64,000 nucleotides of DNA, from contig OX387188.1 in NCBI GenBank assembly GCA_947561395.2, forward strand, positions 40,109,942 to 40,173,941, written 5' to 3'. This DNA comes from Buxus sempervirens (taxonomy: Eukaryota > Streptophyta > Magnoliopsida > Buxales > Buxaceae). Below are positions 33,910-44,303 of the stretch, one piece after another. The position numbers and the translations under genes were made by a program. The notes beneath the pieces were generated by a model that had not been told where the DNA came from, made no database searches, and saw only the letters and a list, made by a program, of their open reading frames with translations. Position 1 is the first letter of the stretch. Each line of letters begins with the position of its first letter.

Positions 33910-36900
33910 GCGCCGCTTGTCAATGGATCCACCATCACCAAGGGTAAGAAATCAAGGTGGATAGGAGGTTTTGTTGGAGTTGAGTGGGCATGGGACCCTT
34001 GCTTGTGTAATCTATCCGGACGTGTAGTGCATGGCAGTACATACTAACTAAACTAGTTGCTTGAAATCTACCTGCTCGTAGTTGCTCAATCCTTTATATC
34101 TAAACCAATTTGGTTCATTGGCTCCTTGTCCACCAAACCATGCCCAAGTTGCTTGGCAATCTATCCAATTTTGCTATTTTTTTATTGAGCAATACCTAGT
34201 AGGTACAGTCATCTCCCAATAGCGGCAGTACAAGTCAATTTCAGCTACAAGAAGGTGCCTAATGAGGGGCAGCTGCAAGCCATGTACTCCGGACAGATGA
34301 AGGTTGAGTCGGTGCATATCAATACACGATTGTCTAATCCACTTGGTCCTCTGACCTTCTCAACATCAAAATCAGAATATATATATTTGGACCTGATTTC
34401 CAGGAAGAAGTACCAATGACCCAATGAATTAGTTATCAATGTCTTAATGAATTAGATACTCACTACCCTGTAACCCATATATGCACATGTTCAATAAAAA
34501 AAATGACAGAAAAAATCAGTAATGTCATGGCCTTTGGAGGCAGGCTTGTGGGTATGGAAGGTTTAAGAGAGACCCATGACCAAACCAACAACACAAGCCT
34601 GTACTATGAAGCCACTAAAAAAATCAATTTTGGGCACAATGGTTAGGCATCCTACAGAAAACCTGCCGGAAATTAAGAGCTAGGAGTTTCAGAGCTCTCC
34701 CTCTTTTCAATGAGCCCTTCTCATTGAGCAATGAAATACAATATCAACCTATAAGTAAAAATGAAGACTTGAAGAACAAAACTCACTGCATCTGCAAATT
34801 TAAAAATAAAAATTCTACACTCAGACATATTTTAACAGAAACAACTGGTGCATTATTCAGGTTCTTTTACTAAAATGGAAAATTTTTAAAAAAAAATGCC
34901 AAACAAGAATTAGTATAACAAGGAAGCAATTCTTATATGGAAATCCTACACAGTTGCAAACTAATTATATATATGTATCTGCATGTCTTGTGTTTGTGTG
35001 TGTGTGTGTGCACGCACGCCTCCTATATATGTACACACGCACTCATTCTTTTGAAGTTCCCCGTGTTAGCTTTGGTAGTTCTTGAATACATATGGTGTTG
35101 ACTCAAGGTGCTGTTTAACCTGCATCGGTGTAACATAAAAGTATTCACAGGCTAGCAATTGAGGACATATTTTATATGTGGACTTCTAAACTTCCGAATA
35201 ATTCTACCATGTTTACATGCAATGTCATATTTCAAAGCTTAAACATTTCAGTTGCAAGATGTTATTTTTATTTTCTCAACTTGAAGACATTGCAGAAGTC
35301 AACTCAAAACATTTTATCTTCAACAGTATATTCCTCCTGATCATAGAAAAGTAGTCAAATGTTAGTAGAATTTTTGTAACAAATTACTAATCGAAAATGG
35401 TTAAATGAGCCAAGTAACTAGAAACATATTGAGTGCATCAAAGTCTCACATCACATGGATATGTCTTCACTGGAGAGCAGGGCCATACATATGTATTCAT
35501 GGAAAATGGGGCAGTTAATTATAATCCTTTTTGCTCTCAATACAAGGAAAACATTCAAGATCCAGTTCCTTCCCACGTCAACGGAGGTAGCAATGGAAGA
35601 GGTAGAATTCCCTACTGAGAAAAATCAACATCAAACCTCCAGAACCTATAAAGCTAGCATGTGCCTTGCAAATGAAAATCAGATTGCTAATTGAAGACAG
35701 CAAAATATTAATTGGGGTCATTCCAGCAGGATATAGATATGTATTCATGAAAAATGGGGCAGTTATCTTTCATCCCTTTTGCTCTCAATACAAAGGAAAA
35801 TATTCAAGAACCTATTCCTTCCCATGTCAGCTGAGGTTGCAATGGAAGAGGTAAGACTTCCCTACAGAGAAAAATCAACACCAGAGACCCTCAGAATCTA
35901 TAAAGCTAGCACATGACATGCAAATGAAAATCAGATTGCAAATGGAAGACAGCAAAATACTTATTGGGTCATTCCATTAGGCAAGATGATTGAAATAACT
36001 GTGAAGATACAAGCATCAGAAAAAATACTAGCAGTTATGTTAATAAGATGTAAGGGTTTCTGTAAGATGGTTAGCAAAAAGTTTTGAGCATCACTAGGTT
36101 ACATATTTGTCATCTGTCTCCATGAAAATTTGCTTAAAGTTATTGAATTGAAAAGAGACGGGACACAAATATCAAAATCACAAATTAGAACGCTGATAAC
36201 CATGGTTTGTAATCTGGAGGCAAATCCAAATCCAAAAAGTTAAAAAATTAGCAAAACATTACAGTAAAATGTTGAGTGTCTACATAAATTACATACTAAA
36301 AAATTAGCTAAACATTACAGTAAAATGTTGAATGTCAACATAAATTAGATACTCCTTCCCTGCATATGTGTCTCAATAAAAAGAACAAGAAAATCAGTAG
36401 CGTAATGGCCTTTCGAGGCAGGCTTATGGGTAACAGAAGGTTAAAGACAAATTAATAACCAATCCCACAACATAAGCCTGTACCAGGAAGCCACCAACAG
36501 ATCAATCTTGCGCAACAATGGTTGGGCATCCTACAGAAAAACCTGCAGGACTTCCAGAGCTACAAGTTTCAGAGCTCTCCCTCTTTTCATTGAGCCCGTC
36601 GGCAATGGAAGACAGCAAAGACCAATCTGCAAAGAGAAAGACTGGACGAACAGGACTTGATTGTAAATTAAAAAAAAAAAGGGATGAACAGGACTGGATT
36701 GCAGATGTTAAAAAATGAATTCTACACTTCAAAATATACTTTACTATAAATAAATAGCACAATATTCAGGTTATTATACAAAATTACTTTAAAAAAAAAC
36801 GATGTACATGATAGTTAATATTAAAATGAAGAAATCATTTCACAGAAATCACACAATGTTGCAAATTAATTGGGAGAAAAAAAAAAGGAAGTTTGAATTC

Positions 36901-38525
36901 CTGCAATATCTCTGCTAGTTAATTAACCAGCATAGGTCACCCAAACAATTATCCACAGATTCGCAGTTGACAGCTGATTTCCAATATGGGCTTCCAAACA
37001 TATGAGTTACTCTACCATGTTTTTGTACCATCATATTACAAATGTTAAACAGAAGTTTCCAGACTGAAAATTTTGGTTGCAAGGTAATCATTTTCATTCA
37101 GTCAACTAGCAATATATTGCTTGTGATCATAGGAACATAGTCTAATTTTACTGGAATATCTGAAATGGATTACCAATCCAAAAAGGTCAAGTAAGCCAAC
37201 CACCTAAAGACATTGCGTATCAAAATTTTGCACGGATGTATCTTCACTGAAAAGAAGAATGTAAAAATGTGCTCGTGCCAGATCAGGCAATCAGCTGAAG
37301 CCCTTTTTGCTTATCATACAATGATACAAGTAAAATAATCAATATCCAATCCCTTCATTCATGGAAAACCAGGCAGTTATCTTGAGACATTTTGTTCTTC
37401 AAACGACAAAAATAGTCAATATCCAACACATTCCATTGTCAGCAAAAGATGCCGTGGCAGTGGTAGATTCCCTATTATTTGGCATAATCAATGTCAGACC
37501 TCCAGAACTTTAAAACTGATTGTGCTATGCAAATGAAAATCAGATTGCTAATGAAGAGAGGCAAATAATTGATTAGTCATTCCATTTTCACAATCATTGA
37601 AGTAATCATGATGATACAAGTATCGGAAATATGTAAGCAATCAAGGGATGCAACGGTTTCTGTAATATGGTTAATACAAAACTTCTGAGCATCACTAGGT
37701 ACCATATCTATCCACTCGTGAAACATGTTCAAAGCTATATGGTTAATAAAAGGATCCTCATGATCTGGAAGGAAATTCAGAAAGTGTGAAAACAGCTAAT
37801 ATCCTAATATCTTAGTAAACTCTAAGAACTATTGACCATGGAAATGTCGGAAACTAATGTAACAACCAAGGAACCCTCATGCAAAAAATCCCCAAAGATT
37901 CAAAAAACATTAGTTCATAATAAATATATAATTGATGACACAGATTTCAGGATGAAAAACTATCATATTCTATACAACTTAAGGTACATGTTCACAAAGA
38001 TGAGAACAGAGCATTTTTACTCCTACTCATTTCTTAGTTCTCACCCATTTATGCCTATGCTGATATTAACCAAATATTAGAGCTTTCTAGCAAATTACTT
38101 GGGAAAAATTAAGTAGATACCAATGCCTTAACAAATTAGATACTCTGTTCCCCCAGCCATATATGTTATGTGGTTTGATAAATAGAAGAATGAAAATCAG
38201 TAATGTAATGGCCTTTGGAGGCAGGCTTGTGGGTAGTGGAACATTACAGCCAAATCCATGACTCAGCCCACAACACAAGCCTGTACTATGAAGCCGCTAA
38301 AGATCAATATTGGGCCATAATTGTTGGGCATCCTACAGAAAACCTGCAGGAATTTCTGAGCAACGAGTTTCAAAGCTCTCCCCATTTTCATTGAGCCCTT
38401 TCACCTGAGCAACAGAAGACAAAACATAAAACTATGCATAAAGGGAGACAGGGGAAACAATACTCACTACACATATGAATTATAAAAAAATGAGTCTCCA
38501 CTTTGAAATATATTTTAATATATTT

Positions 38526-38526
<1 letters not shown>

Positions 38527-38580
<54 letters not shown>
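38527..38580. repeat. (TA)n microsatellite
   Basis: A perfect AT dinucleotide run of 54 bases inside the third unit of the tandem triplication. Confidence 0.97.
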
Positions 38581-38583
<3 letters not shown>

Positions 38584-38919
38584 TTTAACATAAATAAAAG
38601 GCACCTGTTCAGGTACTTTTGCAGAAATTTTAAAAAAAGTACAGCAGATAATCATTGACATAAAAATGAAGAAATTCTTAGATGGTAATCATCCAATGTT
38701 CCTAGCTCTTGAAGATATAAAACATTGACTTAAAGTGACATTTAACCAACACAGATCACCCAAACAAATATCCAAAGTTTAGCACTGGAGGATTGATTTA
38801 CTATATGGAGTTCTAATATATGAAAATTTCCAGTATGTTTATGCATTGGCATAGTTCACAGCTTCATTCCAGATTGAAATTTCAGTCAGAGGCAACATGG
38901 GGGAAATTTCCCCCAGAGG

Positions 38920-38922
<3 letters not shown>

Positions 38923-38994
<72 letters not shown>
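38923..38994. repeat. (TA)n microsatellite
   Basis: A perfect AT dinucleotide run of about 72 bases, also inside the third triplication unit. It makes chance YIYIYI frames that are not genes. Confidence 0.97.
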
Positions 38995-38997
<3 letters not shown>

Positions 38998-39200
38998 ACA
39001 CAGATGTATCTTCATTGGAGAGAATGGTGTAAATATGTTTTTGTGGCAAATGGGGAATTTATCTATAAATCATTCCAGTCTACATACAAGGAAAATAGTC
39101 AATATCCATTCCCCTCTATACCAGCACAGGTTGCAATGGCAGTGGAATACTTCCCTATTTAGCAAAATCAACATAAGATAACCAACAGAAAAAAAAAACA

Positions 39201-39791
39201 ATATGTGCCACACAAATAGTTTCTTCTATTAAAGTTCACACTTCACAGCAGCAATTTAGCACATGAAAAATAAAAAATAACCGAAAAAAAAGAGGAAGAA
39301 GGAGAAGGGGGGATGGGAAGAGAACCACCACAATATGATAAAATCTGATAACAAAGAAGTACCCTTGCTTTTGACCTACCTATGCACCAAAAGATCAGCT
39401 ATGTCGTCATGGCAATATCTGCAAATAAAATACTGATTGCAACAGGCAGTAAGAAGCTTACAGCCATAGGCAAGTTTGAGCAGCTCCCTAAAATGGGCAC
39501 ACAGAAATTCATCACTGTCAATCAAGTAATTACTCGCCAACAAGATTTCTGCTGCTCAGTGATCAAACATTGAACCATCAATGAAGCTTCTGTCACTTTG
39601 CCAAAAAGAATCTAGTTAATACATGTAAAAAATTTACAAAAAGATGAGGCAAATAAGTCATCTAAGCATTAATACAACCTTATGAAAGAATACTGGGGCA
39701 CATGATAGACAGGGAGATGTGCCTTGAATCAACTCTATCAATTTCAAGCTGACAACCATTTGATGTCAACTTGCAAATAAGACACTCTGAA
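39201..39791. other. 3' flank of the P-class PPR gene
   Basis: Non-coding sequence between the tandem repeat block and the PPR stop codon. It probably includes the PPR 3' untranslated region. A 63-codon frame at 39382-39573 has no recognised motif. Confidence 0.45.
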
Positions 39792-42700
39792 TTATCCCAC
39801 TTTGCCCTTCACATCCTTTTTAGGATTAAAACCACTCTGAGAGAGAAGCCTAGACAGAAATCCCATGCTTTTGCTACTGTCTTTATCAATGGAATTACTT
39901 AGAATGCTTATGAGGGCCCAGTGAGACTTGAAGTCTGGCACATGACCATTTTGTTGCATCTTCTGCAAAAGCTCAGATGCCCTTTTCAGATTGTTTTCAA
40001 ATTGATATCTATCAATCACAGAGCAGAACATATTCCTGGTTGGACATTGGCCGATCTGAAGCATCGAATCCAATAGAATTTCAGCTTCTATAGTATGCCC
40101 ACCTTCACACAGACTACAGACCAGCACATCCAACGTATTGATGCTTGGCTTAAGGTTTCTATCCAACATCTCCCAATGCAAATTGATGGCTTGGTCCAAC
40201 TCTTTGCAACTACAGAGACTCTGAATGACATGATCGTAGCTGGCTGAATTTGGAATATTACCCTTTTTCATCATTATGTTCATAAGATCAAGTGCCCTAT
40301 TTGGTCTTCTGTGCGAACAGAACAGCTTTATCAGGCTATCATACCTAATATTGTTAGGAACAAGGTCTTTTACTATAATCCGATCCAAAAAGATATCTGC
40401 TTCCCGATGCCTGCCATGAAAAAGAAGGCCCTCAACGATAGCATTCTGAACAACTGAACCATGAATCCAGCCCCTTGATTCCATTACCCTACTCAATTCC
40501 AAGGCTTTATCAAGCTCTCCAACACCACAAGTATAGCTGATTACCGTTCTCAAGCTACGATTACTTGGTTTCAGATTTTTGCAAACCATAGAATTCAGAG
40601 CCTCCACTGATCTTGAGAAATCTTTGCATCTATAGTACCCATCCACTAGAAAATTATAAGTAACTTCATCAAACACTAAACCCTTCTTTTGCATGTCTCC
40701 TAAGAGTGTTGTCACAAGCAAATCATTCCTATTTTGTAAAAGACAGAATATAAGAATGTTATATATGACAAGGGATGGATAGTCAGTTTCTCTTAGCATA
40801 AGTTCTTTCAAACTCAAAGCACAAAACACCCTGCCCGTTTTACACATAAGGCGCAACAAGTTCCGGTAACCAGTGATAGAGAGGCTAACTTTCTTTCTAA
40901 TCATGATACAGAATAGTTCCCTTACATTCTGCCACTTGTTAACTTGGCAATGTCCTTGAATCATTACATTATAAGTATCATTATCTGGGAGCACTCCTTT
41001 TGCTGACATTTCCTGGAATAAGGGAACTACCTCACTAATTGGCCCTGCCCTGCATAGCCCATTAACAAGAGAATAATAGAGAGAAGGAGAATTGGCCGGT
41101 TGCTCTCTCAACATGATATCTTTTAGAGCAATAGCTTTCTCTAAACTGAGAAACCTGCAAAGTTTAGGGATTATCACACAAGAAACATCCGTGCAAGGGA
41201 TCACTCCCTCATTTAGCATTGTGTCAAGAATCCTAAAGGCTTCAGAAAAATTTCTCTCTTTACAAAAACCTCTTATAAGATGGCTATATGCGACACTACT
41301 TAAATCCCAGCCCCTTCTTTGAACTTCTTGAACAAAAACGTAGCCAACACTTGTGAAACCCATACCAGAGAGCACCTCAAGAAACATATCAAAAACATCA
41401 GAACTTAAGTGAGGCTTTATCCCCAGCATTCTGTCAAGAAGCTCACATGCTTCTTTGAGCATCCTAAATTTACATAAAGAACCCACAAGAGCTTCAAAAT
41501 CTTTCAAATCAGGCAACCAGTTATGTTTCCATGCAAAATCCCAGTATTTATGAAGTTCACCCACATTTCCCTCCTTGCATAAACCTATTATCAAAGCTGT
41601 AAAAGTCTCACGGTCAACAAGTAGACATCTTCGGAGCATTAAATCAAAAATCATCCGCCCCTTATAAGTGAATCCCTTCTTGCTGATTTCATGGACAAGC
41701 AAATTAAGTGTTTCTTGGTCTAGCTGATCGGTGTGATCCGGCAATTCCTCTAAAAGATGGATAGCTGCTTTAACATACAAACGGGATGCAGAAAGACCTT
41801 TCACTAGTTGAGAGAAGACTGATAATGAAAGCTTCTGTCCCCAAAGAACCATTTCGTCCATTACCATTAATGCGTTTTTGAAATTTCTATCATCAGATTC
41901 CTTCAATACAAGCAGGTTAAAATCCGGAATAATGGAGTCGTCAAGGATCCTTGTGAGTGTTTCCTCATATTTATCAAGATCTGCTTCTAAATAGAGTCCA
42001 TTTCCGAGGCTATCATAGAACTCCGTTTTTGAATATCTTACATCATTATCCCTCTTCACCCTTACAGTCAATGGATCAAGTCCCAAAAGAGAAAATGCCT
42101 TTGAAAGCAGATCCTCCAATGGAGAAAGCTGCAGCAGACCATGCTTTACCATCTCCTGGATAACCAACTTTGCCATGTCAAATTGTCCAACTCTACAATA
42201 CCCAGCTAAAAGAACTCTGAAAGTAGATAAATTAGGATTTATCCCTTTTTCAGTCATTTCAATAAGAATTTCTCTAGCATGCTTCCACATATCACTGATA
42301 AACAAACCACTGATAAGGGCATTGTAAGAATGCACGTTTGGCTGTAGGCATCTTGATAAGATCTCTGATAGATAAATGAAAGAATCTTTCAACTGTCCTC
42401 TTTGACAACTGTAACTAATTAAGATCCCAAAGGTTATTTGATCAGGCCTGAAACCAAAAGACTCTAGCTCCTGCATAAATAAGTATGCTTTTTCTGTGCC
42501 AAACTTTGAACACATGGTAGAAACAATCTTATTGCAGATATAAGCATCTGGTGCACACTTCCTTTCAACTACAAACTTCAGAAGACCTTTGAAGTTTACC
42601 TTTTTGCAGTACCCACTGGCAATCTCGTTGATAACTTGACGACTGGGCTCCATCCCCAACTGTGCAACCCTCTTAACAAGATTCCTGGCTTTCTGAATCT

Positions 42701-43643
42701 TCCCATCGTTGCAGAGTAATCTTATGACACCTTCAAATGTCTTCTTTTCTGAATTACTCAATCTCAACCCCACATCCACCATATCCAAAAACACTTGCGA
42801 GGCCAATAGGGTTTTTTTCATCTTAACCAAGAACTTGAGAAGTCCATGGTAACAGGATCCAGATGGGATTAGAGCGCATCTCCTCATTTTATTGTAAATT
42901 GACATTGATTTGTCTAATTCTTGAGCATTGACATATCCATTAACCATCTTACTGAAAATTTCATGACCACACAACAAGATCCCTCGAGTTTCCACCTTCG
43001 AAAGCAAGGATTCAGCCTCTCCAAGCAGCCCTCCTCGGATAAGCATGGAGACCATGACCTTGTACGACTCTGGTAGATGCTCAAAATCCTTACTCTGGTT
43101 AGTAGCCCACTTGAACAGTTTCCATAAAAATTCCACCTTTCTTGCTTCAAGTTCAGGTTTTCCTGAATCGAACTCAAAACCCAACAATATACTGAGTACA
43201 TCTTCGGGTTTCAACTGTAAAAACCGACGATATCGACGTGTAGTTTCTGGTGATATATCAGAGAGCTTGAAAAGAATATCTTGCAAAGAAGCTTCAGAAA
43301 AGGTTCCGCCTTTTTCCTCCCACAGGTGAGAACACCTCAAAATAACCGACGTTCCAATGCCAGAAACACCACTCGAATTCAAACAGATTTCCTTATTTCC
43401 GTCTCCAACACATTGTTTCTCAACACAGTTATGGAACAGGTATCTGTGACTAAGATTTGACGGTTTGGGCTTCAAAGACTGGATTTTAGTAGTAAAAACA
43501 CTATTTTCTGTGCGAAAAATCAAAGCCGGATAGAAGGGAGAGCAGACCTGAAAATCGAGAAGTTTGATCTGAGGCCTTTGTACATGAAGGCACGACGAAG
43601 ATCGTAGTCGTTGTTTGAAGAAAACCAAAAAGGTTGTTCTCAT
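39792..43643 (-). CDS. Large P-class pentatricopeptide repeat protein (At5g15280-like)
   Basis: A single intronless frame encodes 1283 residues, starting MRTTFLVFFKQRLRSSS, a basic serine-rich N-terminus suited to mitochondrial (or plastid) import. Well over twenty 35-residue P-type PPR motifs follow, for example YNALISGLFISDMWKHAREI, FRVLLAGYCRVGQFDMAKLV, YYSLVNGLCRAGPISEVVPL, YNVMIQGHCQVNKWQNVREL and YDSLIKLFCSHRRPNRALDL. There is no E, DYW or SMR domain. The length and organisation resemble the Arabidopsis protein At5g15280, which I recall as a long single-exon P-class PPR. P-class proteins bind single-stranded organellar RNA and affect its stability, splicing or translation. The target cannot be predicted here without repeat-code analysis. 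The frame is uninterrupted and appears functional. Confidence 0.95.
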   Translation of the reverse strand: MRTTFLVFFKQRLRSSSCLHVQRPQIKLLDFQVCSPFYPALIFRTENSVFTTKIQSLKPKPSNLSHRYLFHNCVEKQCVGDGNKEICLNSSGVSGIGTSVILRCSHLWEEKGGTFSEASLQDILFKLSDISPETTRRYRRFLQLKPEDVLSILLGFEFDSGKPELEARKVEFLWKLFKWATNQSKDFEHLPESYKVMVSMLIRGGLLGEAESLLSKVETRGILLCGHEIFSKMVNGYVNAQELDKSMSIYNKMRRCALIPSGSCYHGLLKFLVKMKKTLLASQVFLDMVDVGLRLSNSEKKTFEGVIRLLCNDGKIQKARNLVKRVAQLGMEPSRQVINEIASGYCKKVNFKGLLKFVVERKCAPDAYICNKIVSTMCSKFGTEKAYLFMQELESFGFRPDQITFGILISYSCQRGQLKDSFIYLSEILSRCLQPNVHSYNALISGLFISDMWKHAREILIEMTEKGINPNLSTFRVLLAGYCRVGQFDMAKLVIQEMVKHGLLQLSPLEDLLSKAFSLLGLDPLTVRVKRDNDVRYSKTEFYDSLGNGLYLEADLDKYEETLTRILDDSIIPDFNLLVLKESDDRNFKNALMVMDEMVLWGQKLSLSVFSQLVKGLSASRLYVKAAIHLLEELPDHTDQLDQETLNLLVHEISKKGFTYKGRMIFDLMLRRCLLVDRETFTALIIGLCKEGNVGELHKYWDFAWKHNWLPDLKDFEALVGSLCKFRMLKEACELLDRMLGIKPHLSSDVFDMFLEVLSGMGFTSVGYVFVQEVQRRGWDLSSVAYSHLIRGFCKERNFSEAFRILDTMLNEGVIPCTDVSCVIIPKLCRFLSLEKAIALKDIMLREQPANSPSLYYSLVNGLCRAGPISEVVPLFQEMSAKGVLPDNDTYNVMIQGHCQVNKWQNVRELFCIMIRKKVSLSITGYRNLLRLMCKTGRVFCALSLKELMLRETDYPSLVIYNILIFCLLQNRNDLLVTTLLGDMQKKGLVFDEVTYNFLVDGYYRCKDFSRSVEALNSMVCKNLKPSNRSLRTVISYTCGVGELDKALELSRVMESRGWIHGSVVQNAIVEGLLFHGRHREADIFLDRIIVKDLVPNNIRYDSLIKLFCSHRRPNRALDLMNIMMKKGNIPNSASYDHVIQSLCSCKELDQAINLHWEMLDRNLKPSINTLDVLVCSLCEGGHTIEAEILLDSMLQIGQCPTRNMFCSVIDRYQFENNLKRASELLQKMQQNGHVPDFKSHWALISILSNSIDKDSSKSMGFLSRLLSQSGFNPKKDVKGKVG

Positions 43644-44141
43644 CTACCCTTTATGTTATTGCTCCGCATTCTGCTATTACCGTTCATTAAAAAGCTTTGA
43701 TTCAAGAACAACGGCGGGCCTCCAGAGTTGTCACACTCGGTAACCCAGCCAAAAAGGAACTACGTGAAAGGAGACGGGTTTAATTTAGGTTATGGTGTGG
43801 CGGTGTCACTAGAACATATCTATTGTCTACTGTCTAGTAACCAAGGATTTGGATTTTATTGTAATTGCATTAGAAGGGAAGGAGAAAAGAGTCTATTCAC
43901 GCATCAAAGGTCAAACCAGAGAGCATGACTTGTGAGTGCGAACGAGTCTTGTTCATCATGCCTCAAAGTGGTTGACTTCAGGCGTTTGTGTCGTTGAGTT
44001 TGGTCTAAAAGACAATCACAAAAGGTCTCTTCAAGCTTCAAAGGGGGTATTTACTCACAAGACAAAGCGGTTTTTCTTCTCATTCTTCCCTTCAGATCGG
44101 AGGAAATTAAAGTCAGAAACGAAGGAGGACGACAGAAAGAG
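43644..44141. other. Divergent intergenic region between PPR and small-protein genes
   Basis: About 500 bp separates the PPR start (minus) and the small plus-strand gene, so it probably holds both promoters. A plus-strand frame at 43728-43928 has no recognised motif. A purine-rich stretch just before 44142 may be the 5' untranslated leader of the small gene. Confidence 0.45.
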
Positions 44142-44303
44142 ATGGATCAGAACTTGAGTTCTTTTCTTATAGGAGTGATTGGTGCGGCAATCACATTGTC
44201 TGCTTATGCACAGACTGTTGTCTCTAGCACTCAGTGCATCACAATCGGCCTTCTTGTTCTCATGTTTGGTCTACTCGTGAGGGAAGGTTTTATATCTCTG
44301 TAG
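44142..44303 (+). CDS. Small hydrophobic protein of 53 residues
   Basis: ATG at 44142, stop at 44301-44303. The protein starts MDQNLSSFLIGVIGAAITLS and ends LLVLMFGLLVREGFISL. It has two hydrophobic stretches, roughly residues 8-22 and 33-46, separated by a short polar segment (QTVVSSTQC), so a two-pass or hairpin membrane protein is likely. The frame is clean, has balanced codon use and is preceded by a purine-rich leader, and the following AT-rich sequence suits a 3' untranslated region. It looks like a small protein conserved in plants, but I cannot name its family or function. It could instead be the only exon of a non-conserved transcript. Confidence 0.6.
   Translation: MDQNLSSFLIGVIGAAITLSAYAQTVVSSTQCITIGLLVLMFGLLVREGFISL

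Larger units (their letters stand above)
34435..39200. repeat. Degenerate tandem triplication, unit about 1.85 kb
   Basis: Three diverged direct copies follow one another. The same landmarks recur in order. AATTAGATACTC plus ATGGCCTTT.GAGGCAGGCT occurs near 34525, 36405 and 38210. TTTCA.AGCTCTCCC is followed by CATTGAGCCC near 34695, 36575 and 38375. A GATGTATCTTCA-like segment occurs near 35458, 37236 and 39002. Unit 1 also has an internal duplication of about 270 bp (about 35490-35730 against 35735-36000, with ATGGGGCAGTTA). Copies are roughly 70-85% alike by eye. No long conserved reading frame is shared, so it seems non-coding; its source is unrecognised. It ends about 600 bp beyond the 3' end of the P-class PPR gene. 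Confidence 0.8.

Noticed and set aside
38388-39181. Open frames encoding YIYIYI repeats
   Set aside because: They come entirely from the (TA)n microsatellites and are not genes.
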